From Candidatus Iainarchaeum andersonii SCGC AAA011-E11 (lineage in GTDB: Archaea; Iainarchaeota; Iainarchaeia; Iainarchaeales; Iainarchaeaceae), in assembly GCA_000402355.1 (NCBI GenBank), contig AQRS01000018.1, positions 1 through 18,297 of the forward strand: a stretch of 18,297 nt of DNA. The letters are read 5' to 3'. Shown here piece by piece: positions 6,054 through 13,792 of this stretch (positions are counted from its first letter, which is position 1; each line of letters begins with the position of its first letter). The position numbers and the translations under genes were made by a program. The notes below the pieces were generated by a model that was not told the origin of the DNA, made no database searches, and worked only from the letters and a program-made list of their open reading frames with translations.

Positions 6054-7382
6054 ATGCTCGTGATGAAATTCGGGGGCAGTTCTCTTGCTAATCCGCAAAG
6101 AATCAGGAATGCCTGTGAAATAATAAAATCGCGGTTGAAGAAAAAACCCATAGTTGTCCTCTCGGCGCTTGGGAAAACAACCGACAACCTGCTCTCTGCG
6201 GGAAATGATGCGCTCGGGGGCAAAGTGCATATAAGGCAGATAAGGGATTTTCATCTGGGGCTCGCAAAAGAGCTCAAGGCGGATAAAAAAGAGGTTGAAT
6301 CTCTTTTGTCGGAGCTTGAAAACCTCCTCAAAGGGATTTCGCTCACCAAAGGCCTGACCCCTGAAACAGAGGATTTTTTGGTTTCTTTCGGGGAGAGGCT
6401 TGCGGTGAGGATTGTCGCTGGTTATTTGAATTCCACCGGAATTAAAGTGAAGCATTTTGATGCTTGGGATGCCGGGTTCCTGAGCGATTCGAATTTCATG
6501 AACGCGAAACTGAAGAACGAAACATACGCGGCCGTGAGAAGGAAATTTGCGCATCTCAAAAAGAAATACAAATACACGCCGATAGTCACGGGTTTCATCG
6601 CAAAGGATGAAGACGGAAACATTACAACGCTCGGCAGGGGCGGCAGCGATCTCACGGCTTCCGTAATCGGATCCGCAATAAAAGCGGACGCAATTGAGAT
6701 ATGGAAAGATGTTGACGGGCTTCTTACAACCGACCCGCGCATGGTAAAAAAAGCCAGGCATGTCAGGAAGGTTTCTTTTGAGGAGGCATCCGAACTCGCT
6801 TATTTCGGCGCAAAAATATTCCACCCATATTCCATTCTTCCCGCAATGAGCGCAAATGTACCGGTCATTGTCAAGAATTATTTCAAGCCCCGCGAAGAGG
6901 GAACAATAGTCCTGAAAAAGTTCAAAAACAAAAGCTCGGAGCTCACTGGAATAAGTTTTAAGAGAAATATCGTGGTTGTGGACATATACTCGACAAGGAT
7001 GCTGGGGCAATCCGGGTTTGTTTCAAAGGTTTTTGAACAATTCGGGGACCTTGACATATCGATAGATTTGATCGCAACAAGCGAGGTTGACATTGCGGTT
7101 ACGGTTGGTCAGAGCGAAAAATTAAATGAACTGGAAAAGAGATTCAGCGGGTTTGGAAAGATTCGGATTTGGAAAAAAATGGCAAGCATAAGCCTTGTCG
7201 GCGATATCAGAAACGGCAAAAACATACTCAAAAGGGCGTTTATTGCGCTCTCGCGGATACACGTGTTTCCTGAAATGATTTCGCACGGAGCATCACAAGT
7301 GAGCACCAGCATCGTGGTTGACGACAAAAATCTGGAGAAATGCGTGAGGGTTCTGCATAAAGAGTTTTTGGAGCACAAATAA
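6054..7382 (+). CDS. lysC: Aspartate kinase
   Basis: A 442-residue aspartokinase, phosphorylating L-aspartate to aspartyl-4-phosphate. The N-terminal amino-acid-kinase domain opens MLVMKFGGSSLANP, with FLVSFGERLAVRI, TTLGRGGSDLTASVIG (about 190-205) and EIWKDVDGLLTTDPRMV (about 215-231), then FEEASELAYFGAKIFHP. The C-terminal part (about 310-442) holds two ACT-type regulatory repeats (first around VVDIYSTRMLGQSGFVSKVF), so feedback control by an end-product amino acid is likely. An ATG at 6063 would remove three residues; the first ATG fits the TATA position. It is followed by asd after 20 nt. The product feeds threonine, methionine or lysine synthesis in general, and here could also feed carboxyspermidine synthesis. 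Confidence 0.94.
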   Translation: MLVMKFGGSSLANPQRIRNACEIIKSRLKKKPIVVLSALGKTTDNLLSAGNDALGGKVHIRQIRDFHLGLAKELKADKKEVESLLSELENLLKGISLTKGLTPETEDFLVSFGERLAVRIVAGYLNSTGIKVKHFDAWDAGFLSDSNFMNAKLKNETYAAVRRKFAHLKKKYKYTPIVTGFIAKDEDGNITTLGRGGSDLTASVIGSAIKADAIEIWKDVDGLLTTDPRMVKKARHVRKVSFEEASELAYFGAKIFHPYSILPAMSANVPVIVKNYFKPREEGTIVLKKFKNKSSELTGISFKRNIVVVDIYSTRMLGQSGFVSKVFEQFGDLDISIDLIATSEVDIAVTVGQSEKLNELEKRFSGFGKIRIWKKMASISLVGDIRNGKNILKRAFIALSRIHVFPEMISHGASQVSTSIVVDDKNLEKCVRVLHKEFLEHK

Positions 7383-7402
7383 GAGCGTAAATCGGTGGTT
7401 GA

Positions 7403-8473
7403 ATGAAAAAAATCAGGGCAGGGATTTTAGGCGCAACCGGAATGGTGGGGCAGCAGTACCTCGCGCTCTTGGAGAACCACCCGTGGTTCGAGGTTTCATG
7501 CGTTGCCGCTTCGGAAAGGTCCGCGGGAAAAAAGTATTCCGAAGCAGTTTCAGGGAGATGGCACATGCAGAAGGAAATTCCGCAAACCGCGAAGGAATTA
7601 ATGGTTCGGGATGCCGCACAGGCAAAAGAAATCGCAAAGGAGTGCGACTTTGTTTTTTCGGCGCTTGATCCGCCTGTGGCGAAAATTTTGGAGGAAAAAT
7701 ATGCGGAGGCAGGAACGCCAGTGGTTTCAAACGCCTCAACGCATAGGTGGACAAGGGATGTGCCAATGCTGATTCCGGAAATCAACGCCGAGCACATAAG
7801 CATTATTCCTGCACAACAGAAGAACAGGGGCTGGAAAAAAGGTTTCATTGCGGTGAAGCCGAATTGTTCCCTGCAGAGCTACATGACGCCATTGTTCGCG
7901 CTGCACAAAAAATTTTCAGTCAAGAAAGTCATTGTGACAACCTTACAGGCCGTGAGCGGAGCCGGCCATCCTGGAGTTTCGAGCTTTGACATTATCGACA
8001 ACGTGATTCCGTTCATTGGGGGAGAGGAGGAAAAGAGCGAGAACGAGCCGCTCAAGATACTTGGCTCTATGAGGAACGGGGAAATAGTGAACGCTTCTGG
8101 AATAGAGATTTCGGCGCACTGCAACCGCGTTCCCGTTATTGACGGGCACCTCGCGTGCGTTTCTGTTTCTTTTGAGAGAAAGCCTTCGCGCGCAGAAATT
8201 CTTGATGCGTGGAAAAAATTCAGAGGGGTTCCGCAGGAACTTAAACTTCCTTTTGCCCCGAAGCAGCCGATTATTTACCGCGAAGAAGAGAACAGGCCCC
8301 AGCCGAGGCTTGACCGGGACACTGACAAGGGAATGGCTGTTTCTGTTGGAAGGCTGAGGGAGTGCAACGTGCTTGACTGGCGCTTTGTGGGGCTTTCGCA
8401 CAACACAATAAGGGGAGCCGCGGGCGGGGGAATCCTGAATGCGGAGCTCCTGAAGGCCAAAAAATACCTGTAA
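7403..8473 (+). CDS. asd: Aspartate-semialdehyde dehydrogenase (archaeal/fungal type)
   Basis: A 356-residue enzyme reducing aspartyl phosphate to aspartate semialdehyde with NADPH. The N-terminal nucleotide-binding motif is GILGATGMVGQQYLALL (about 7-23). The catalytic cysteine is Cys155 in AVKPNCSLQSYM, and the active-site histidine is probably His249 in VIDGHLACVSV. SGAGHPGVSSFDIIDNVIPF and the GGEEEKSENEPLKILG segment are characteristic of the archaeal/fungal class rather than the E. coli class. The ATG at 7403 has a GGTGG-type site (7394-7398). In operon with lysC. Aspartate semialdehyde is the cosubstrate of the carboxyspermidine dehydrogenase encoded at 1230. Confidence 0.94.
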   Translation: MKKIRAGILGATGMVGQQYLALLENHPWFEVSCVAASERSAGKKYSEAVSGRWHMQKEIPQTAKELMVRDAAQAKEIAKECDFVFSALDPPVAKILEEKYAEAGTPVVSNASTHRWTRDVPMLIPEINAEHISIIPAQQKNRGWKKGFIAVKPNCSLQSYMTPLFALHKKFSVKKVIVTTLQAVSGAGHPGVSSFDIIDNVIPFIGGEEEKSENEPLKILGSMRNGEIVNASGIEISAHCNRVPVIDGHLACVSVSFERKPSRAEILDAWKKFRGVPQELKLPFAPKQPIIYREEENRPQPRLDRDTDKGMAVSVGRLRECNVLDWRFVGLSHNTIRGAAGGGILNAELLKAKKYL

Positions 8474-8577
8474 AATTCGCGATTGCAAAAACGGAAAAAG
8501 CCAGGTTCGCGCGGCCCGTTTCTTCGCCAATGAACTCGTAAAGCCGAATGGGCGGATTACGCGAACTGCAACTGAAA

Positions 8578-8588
8578 CCTATATATTC
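8578..8588 (+). promoter_or_regulatory. TATA box of the large ATPase gene
   Basis: CCTATATATTC predicts a start of transcription near 8609, about 8 nt before the ATG at 8617. The leader would be too short for a ribosome-binding site, and none is seen. Confidence 0.5.
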
Positions 8589-8616
8589 TTTAATTGCGTA
8601 ATTGGTTCTGGTTTTC

Positions 8617-11600
8617 ATGGCTAGAGGCAGGAATGCAAAGGAAGAGCCCAAAGAACCGAAAAAGGCGGAAAAAGAGACCGGGGAAAAGCCGAGGGCTTTC
8701 GGCGAGGGTGAAAGGGTCAGCATCAGCAGGGCATCAGAAGACACGGACATTTTCAATGATGTTATTGAGGGCAAAAAGGCGGAAGAATTGAAGTCGGCGC
8801 TTGACAAGAACGAAGAGGAAATAATGCCTGGCGAGGAAGATGAGGGGCCTGAAGAAGATGAAGAGGATGACGAGGAAGAGCCTGAAGAGGGCATCGAAAA
8901 GGAAAATGAAGATAAAAAGCCAAGGCCTGCGAAAAGGAAAAAGCCCCGCAAAGAAGCCCGGGAAGATGATGAGTTAAGTGAGGAAGTCCGGGAAATAGCG
9001 GATGAGGAGAAAACCGAAGAAGAAAGCGATGAAGAGCTGCAAAAGCCCGCAAAAAAGAAAACCGCACCCATAGAAAAAGAACCGGATGAAGGCGACGAAG
9101 AAAACAGCGAAGATGAAAGCTTGGATGATGACAGGGAAAAAGGAAACAAAGAAGAGAAAATAAAAGACCGCAGTGAAGAAGAGTTGGAAGAAGGCAATGA
9201 TGAGGAAACGGAAGAAGGCTATGGCGCTGAAGAGGAATTGGAGGAGTTTGACGAGGAAGGAAAAAGCAAGATTCCGGGAAAGGATGAAATAAGGAAAACA
9301 ATCCTTGAGAAGGCATCAATGGCGACCGGAGAAGCTGAGCCGCAGCTCGGCGAAAAACTCATGTTCCTGAATGACAAGGAAAGGAAAAGCGTTTTCATCG
9401 GCAGAACGGCAAACATCTTCAAGAAATACGGTTACGACGCCGCCCTGCAGCTCGGAAGGGTAAAGGAAAAGGAGTTCGAGAATTATGATGTTTACCTTGA
9501 CTCATTGAACCCGCACGTGATTTTCGTGTGCGGCTCGCGCGGCTCCGGAAAGTCATACGTTTTGGGGGTTATTGCGGAGGAGCTCGCGGAAAAAAATACG
9601 AACGTCGGAATCGTGGTTGTCGACCCCATAGGCGTTTTCTGGTCCATGAGGTTCCCGAACAATGAGGAAAAGGAAATAGAAAAGCTGGTTGAATGGGGCC
9701 TCGAGCCGAAAGGCCTCAAGAACCTAAAGGTTTTCATTCCGGAAGGAGTGAGGAAAGAGGTTCCAAAATCCACTTATGATGCCGGGTTCTCGATACAGCC
9801 TTCCCTTCTCACGAGCGAGGACTGGTCATTGACATTCGGCATGGACAGGTTCAGCGTTTCCGGTTTGCTTTTGGACAAGGCGCTCAAAAAAGTAGAGAAA
9901 GGGTACAAGGAAACCGAAACAAACAACAAGGTTTTGGGAAAGGGAAAGAGTTACTCGATTGAGGATTTGGTTCGCTGCCTCGAAACTGATTCGGAATTGA
10001 ACAGCCGCGACAAGGGCTACAAGCAGGATTCAATCCGCGCGCTTGTAAGCAGGTTTGAGGCCGCAAAGGACTGGGGGATATTCCACGAGAAGGGAACTCC
10101 TTTGGGCGAGCTCTCGAGGCAGGGGCAATTGACAATCCTTGACACCTCATTCCTTGACGACAAGGTAACCGCACTTGTAATCGGGATTCTTGCGAGGAGG
10201 CTTCTCTCCGCGAGAAAGATTTCCACGAGAAAAGAGGCCGCAAACAAGTTCAAGAGCCTTGACGTGAATGAATTGCTCGAGCTCGAGGTTCCGCCGACAT
10301 GGCTTTTCATTGATGAAGCGCACACTTTGATTCCGAGCGGGAATGAAGTGACTCCTGCAACAGCGGGCCTGATTGAGTACGTGAAGCAGGGAAGAAGGCC
10401 AGGGCTCTCGCTTGTGTTTGCCACGCAGCAGCCGAGCGCAATCAACACCAAGGTTTTGAGCCAGCTCGACGTGATAATGACTCACAAGCTTATTTTTGAT
10501 GATGACATCAAGGCGGTTTTCAAGAGAACGCCGACAATAATGCCCAGGATGTACAGGGTGCCGAACTTCATCAAAACGCTTCCTGTGGGAGTTGCCGTTA
10601 CGGGTGACAGGCGCGAGGAAACCTCGCGCGCATTTGTAATGGCAATCAGGCCGAGAAAGAGCCAGCACGAGGGCCGCGACGCGGAAACCTCCGGAATGTC
10701 GGAATCAATGGAGGAAAAGCAGGTTGAAAAGCTCGCCGTTGAAATGCTTTGGAGGGACGCGCACAACAGCGGCATGGTGGACATTGAGAAGGCGCGCCTC
10801 GCGGTTGACACATTGAACAGCAAGTACGGGGCTTCGGTCGAGTTTGATGATGTGTTGAAAAGGCTCGGGGCAAAGGGGCTTGTCGTTACTGATGAGTGCA
10901 TAATGATTGAGGGCTATTCGCACAAAAGCGCGGTGAAGGAACTCACATCTGAAGATGAGGACTCCGGGGGAGAAGATTCGGAGGAAAAAGAGCCCGGCGG
11001 GGAGGATGAAGAGGCACAAGGCGCGGATGAAGAAAGCGGGGATGAAATTGCCGGGGAAGAAGGCGAAACCCCGGAAGAGTCTTCCGGCGCGGTTGAACTC
11101 ATTGCCTTGCCCAAAAGGATTAACGAGGAAACCGCGAGGAGAACCGTTAACCACCTCAGGAAAAAAACTTTTTTGGGGCTGTTCGGGGTTGGGGAGAGGA
11201 TAGAATCAATACAAATCAAGTACATTCCGCTCCTGAAAATAGAGTTCCACGCCATGAGCCGCGGAAATGAATTCGTTGCGAGGGAATGCTATGTTGATTC
11301 GCGCACCTGTGAACTTGTTCATTTCAAGGACGGGAATTTCATTGAATCCAAAGGATTGAGGCAGATTGCACAGATGAGCGAAGAGGAAGTGCTTGTGCTC
11401 AAGAGCCTCCAGAAGGAGCTTGTTTTGGAGGAAATAATGGCGCGCACGGAGCTTGACGAGGCGAAAGTCAGGAGAATAATGCAGAGGCTCATGGAGAACG
11501 GGGTTGCGGGAAGGCTTGTCGACAAGAAAACCGGCAAAACACTTTTTTTCCTGAAGGAAAAGCTTGATTTGCCACCCAACGAGAAGCACGAGCTGCTTGG

Positions 11601-11826
11601 TTCGCTGTCAAGGCTGCCGTTCGTGAAGGTAGAGGCTTTGAGCGTGGAAAGGGAGCAGTTCTCGAGGGATGAAATAATCGAGGGGCTAAAGAAGCTCTGG
11701 CCCAGGATAGTAATCAAGAAAATAGATTCCGTTTACAAGCCGGTTTGGCACATTGTTCTTTCCGAGGACGCGAAGGAAAGGGATGTGCTCATTGACGCGG
11801 TGAACGGGAAATTAATTTCCAAGTAA
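8617..11826 (+). CDS. HerA/DUF87-like P-loop ATPase with long acidic regions and C-terminal winged helix
   Basis: A 1069-residue protein. Residues about 1-230 are low-complexity and extremely Glu/Asp/Lys-rich, surely disordered. The ATPase core follows: Walker A GSRGSGKS (306-313), VVVDPIGVFWSM, and Walker B LFIDEAH (563-569). After these come VKQGRRPGLSLVFATQQP, the sensor/arginine region typical of HerA-VirB4-FtsK-type ATPases, and LSQLDVIMTHKLIFDDD. A second acidic linker spans about 777-828. The C-terminal part holds an αβ segment (about 835-910), a probable winged-helix (about 918-970, EEIMARTELDEAKVRRIMQR) and a terminal PepSY-like strand-helix unit (about 1020-1069, PVWHIVL...DAVNGKLI). 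Such ATPases pump DNA or remodel complexes as hexameric rings; the substrate here is unknown. The ATG at 8617 is chosen over a TTG at 8602 because of the TATA position. No NurA-, Mre11- or Rad50-like neighbour is present, so it is not the standard HerA repair operon. The gene converges with the glm operon, 12 nt apart. Confidence 0.82.
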   Translation: MARGRNAKEEPKEPKKAEKETGEKPRAFGEGERVSISRASEDTDIFNDVIEGKKAEELKSALDKNEEEIMPGEEDEGPEEDEEDDEEEPEEGIEKENEDKKPRPAKRKKPRKEAREDDELSEEVREIADEEKTEEESDEELQKPAKKKTAPIEKEPDEGDEENSEDESLDDDREKGNKEEKIKDRSEEELEEGNDEETEEGYGAEEELEEFDEEGKSKIPGKDEIRKTILEKASMATGEAEPQLGEKLMFLNDKERKSVFIGRTANIFKKYGYDAALQLGRVKEKEFENYDVYLDSLNPHVIFVCGSRGSGKSYVLGVIAEELAEKNTNVGIVVVDPIGVFWSMRFPNNEEKEIEKLVEWGLEPKGLKNLKVFIPEGVRKEVPKSTYDAGFSIQPSLLTSEDWSLTFGMDRFSVSGLLLDKALKKVEKGYKETETNNKVLGKGKSYSIEDLVRCLETDSELNSRDKGYKQDSIRALVSRFEAAKDWGIFHEKGTPLGELSRQGQLTILDTSFLDDKVTALVIGILARRLLSARKISTRKEAANKFKSLDVNELLELEVPPTWLFIDEAHTLIPSGNEVTPATAGLIEYVKQGRRPGLSLVFATQQPSAINTKVLSQLDVIMTHKLIFDDDIKAVFKRTPTIMPRMYRVPNFIKTLPVGVAVTGDRREETSRAFVMAIRPRKSQHEGRDAETSGMSESMEEKQVEKLAVEMLWRDAHNSGMVDIEKARLAVDTLNSKYGASVEFDDVLKRLGAKGLVVTDECIMIEGYSHKSAVKELTSEDEDSGGEDSEEKEPGGEDEEAQGADEESGDEIAGEEGETPEESSGAVELIALPKRINEETARRTVNHLRKKTFLGLFGVGERIESIQIKYIPLLKIEFHAMSRGNEFVARECYVDSRTCELVHFKDGNFIESKGLRQIAQMSEEEVLVLKSLQKELVLEEIMARTELDEAKVRRIMQRLMENGVAGRLVDKKTGKTLFFLKEKLDLPPNEKHELLGSLSRLPFVKVEALSVEREQFSRDEIIEGLKKLWPRIVIKKIDSVYKPVWHIVLSEDAKERDVLIDAVNGKLISK

Positions 11827-11838
11827 GCGCGCGGAAAA

Positions 11839-12441
11839 TCATTTCCTGAACTCATTCGGCTTCAGGCGCGAGCCCTTTTCAAGGATTGCGCCGCAATTAA
11901 TGCTCGAATTCACGCCTGTTTTGATATCATCAAACAAAAGAGCGCCGAGCTTTCTCCTGCCCGAATCAGTTTTCTTTCCGTTCAGCATTACCTTCACATT
12001 CGCATTGTCATGCCTGAGGTTTGCGATTTTGGTTCCCGCACCGAGGTTGCAGTTCCTCCCGATTACAGAATCCCCGGCATAGGAAAAGTGCGGAACATTT
12101 GAATTTGAAAGAATAATGGAGGATTTTATTTCGGATGTGCCGACGTGGCAATTGTTTCCTATAACCACTTCCTTGCGCAAATAGGCGTTGGGGCCGATTA
12201 CGCAATTCTCGCCTATGAAAACATTTCCCTCGATGCGCGAACCGGCCTTTATTATGGAGCCCTTTCCAAGGAAAAGTTTGCCCCGAACAACTACTCCCTG
12301 CTCAATAACGCCAAAATTTTTCTGCTCAATCCCTGGAAGGATTTTCTCCACTTTTTCAAGCTGTTCCCAGAACCTGAACACAGCGTTCTTTTCAATAAGC
12401 AATTCTGTTTCCGAAACGAGCTTTTTTATTTCCTCATTCAA
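11839..12441 (-). CDS. Left-handed β-helix acetyltransferase, GlmU C-domain-like (glucosamine-1-phosphate acetyltransferase)
   Basis: A 200-residue protein. After a helical N-terminus (about 1-40) it shows hexapeptide repeats (GVIEQGVVVRGKLFLGKGSI onward) of a left-handed β-helix. It then has VPHFSYAGDSVIGRNCNLGAGTKIANLRHDN and SGRRKLGALLFDD, the active-site region of the GlmU acetyltransferase domain as found in archaeal sugar-1-phosphate nucleotidylyltransferase/acetyltransferases. The His in VPHFSY matches the catalytic His of GlmU. The usual N-terminal nucleotidylyltransferase domain is absent, so it should only make GlcNAc-1-phosphate; the uridylyltransferase must lie elsewhere. The start is a TTG at 12441, overlapping the glmM stop by 8 nt (GTTGAATGA), with GGAGTGA upstream. 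It is the last gene of glmS-glmM-acetyltransferase. Confidence 0.85.
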   Translation of the reverse strand: MNEEIKKLVSETELLIEKNAVFRFWEQLEKVEKILPGIEQKNFGVIEQGVVVRGKLFLGKGSIIKAGSRIEGNVFIGENCVIGPNAYLRKEVVIGNNCHVGTSEIKSSIILSNSNVPHFSYAGDSVIGRNCNLGAGTKIANLRHDNANVKVMLNGKKTDSGRRKLGALLFDDIKTGVNSSINCGAILEKGSRLKPNEFRK

Positions 12442-13786
12442 CGCCTATCACTCCCCTGATTTTTTCCGCGATTTCCTCCGCCGCGAGCTTTATTTCATTT
12501 TCATTTGCGCCCTCGATCATTACGCGGCAGATGTTCTCCGTTCCGCTGTAGCGGACCAGTATTCTTCCATTGCCAGCGAATTTTTTCGAGTAAGAATCAA
12601 TGAGCTTCTGAACCGAAGCAATTTCGTTCAATGGCTTTTTTTCCCTTACTTTTACGTTCACGAGCACCTGGGGGAACAATTCAAAGGAATTGCATATCTT
12701 TGAAACGGGCTTGCCGAACTGCTTCATCAGGCGCATAATCTGCAGCGCGGCAATTATGCCGTCACCGGTGGTCGAGTACTTGCCGAAAATAATGTGCCCT
12801 GACTGCTCGCCGCCGAGAGTGAAGGAATTTTTGCGCATCTCCTCAATCACGTAACGGTCGCCAACGGGAGCCCTCACGATTTTAAGCCTGTTATTTTTCA
12901 GGTGCTTCTCAAACCCCGCGTTGCTCATTACTGTTGCCACGACAGTGTTCTGCGCAAGCTCGTTGTTGTTCTGCATGTCAAGCGCAAGCGCCGCCAATAT
13001 GCGGTCGCCGTTGATTTCTTTTCCTTCCGAATCGATTATTATCACGCGGTCCGCGTCGCCATCCAGGGCTATTCCAATGTCTGCTTTTGTTTCCAGAACT
13101 TTTTGGATGAGACCGGCAAAGTGTGTCGCGCCGCAGTTCAGGTTTATGTTCAGGCCGTCGGGCTCGTGATTTATCGGCATTATTTCGACGCCAAGCTCGG
13201 AAAATATCTGGGGCGCAACCCGATAGGCGGCTCCGTTCGCGCAGTCAACAACCGCCTTTATGCCCCTCAGGGAAATGTTTCCGATTGACGCTTTTGCGAA
13301 TTCGATGTAGCGGCCCTGGGCATCATTGATGCGGAATGCCTTTCCAATGTGCTTGCCGTTCAATGCTCCGCTCTCCATTTTTTCGGAAAAAATTATTTTT
13401 TCTATTTCCTCCTCGTCCTCATCGAAGAGCTTGTACCCTTTTGAATCAAAAATCTTTATTCCGTTGTCCTCGGCATGGTTGTGGGAGGCCGAAATCATTA
13501 TGCCGGCGTCCGCATTCAGGGAGCGCGTGAGGTGCGAGATTGCGGGAGTCGGCATCGGGCCTACCAACAGAACGTCCGCCCCCATGGCGACCAAACCGGA
13601 GGTCAGCGCGGTTTCGAGCATGTAGCCGGAAAGCCTCGTGTCCTTACCGATGACTATTCTCGGGCGGCTTTCCCCAACGGCAAACTTTATTGCGACGGCC
13701 TTCCCGAGCTTCAAAGCCAGTTCCGGAGTCATCGGGTATTGGTTTGCCTTGCCGCGGATTCCGTCGGTGCCGAACAATTGCTTCAT
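12434..13786 (-). CDS. glmM: Phosphoglucosamine mutase
   Basis: A 450-residue α-D-phosphohexomutase converting glucosamine-6-phosphate to glucosamine-1-phosphate. It opens MKQLFGTDGIRG, as in GlmM. The phosphoserine is Ser101 in ISASHNHAEDNGIKIF (the more common version has NP where this has NH). The metal-binding loop is ALDGDADRVII, the sugar-binding loop is GGEQSGHIIF, and the phosphate-binding loop is VRYSGTENICRV. The length matches bacterial GlmM. The ATG at 13786 lies 6 nt after glmS, with a GGTGA site inside the end of glmS, so translational coupling is likely. Confidence 0.93.
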   Translation of the reverse strand: MKQLFGTDGIRGKANQYPMTPELALKLGKAVAIKFAVGESRPRIVIGKDTRLSGYMLETALTSGLVAMGADVLLVGPMPTPAISHLTRSLNADAGIMISASHNHAEDNGIKIFDSKGYKLFDEDEEEIEKIIFSEKMESGALNGKHIGKAFRINDAQGRYIEFAKASIGNISLRGIKAVVDCANGAAYRVAPQIFSELGVEIMPINHEPDGLNINLNCGATHFAGLIQKVLETKADIGIALDGDADRVIIIDSEGKEINGDRILAALALDMQNNNELAQNTVVATVMSNAGFEKHLKNNRLKIVRAPVGDRYVIEEMRKNSFTLGGEQSGHIIFGKYSTTGDGIIAALQIMRLMKQFGKPVSKICNSFELFPQVLVNVKVREKKPLNEIASVQKLIDSYSKKFAGNGRILVRYSGTENICRVMIEGANENEIKLAAEEIAEKIRGVIGVE

Positions 13787-13792
13787 GCAGAA

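Noticed and set aside
6048..7010. Reverse-strand 320-codon frame over lysC
   Set aside because: Antisense to a gene with clear aspartokinase motifs; no domain of its own.
8271..9197. Reverse-strand frame encoding a Ser-rich protein
   Set aside because: It is the complement of the GAA/GAG/GAT-rich acidic tail of the ATPase; poly-Ser is what that composition gives in antisense.
8700..9260. Low-complexity repeats in the ATPase gene as a tandem repeat or repeat array
   Set aside because: The DNA is repetitive only through Glu/Asp/Lys codons; there is no regular unit, and no CRISPR-like direct repeats with spacers.
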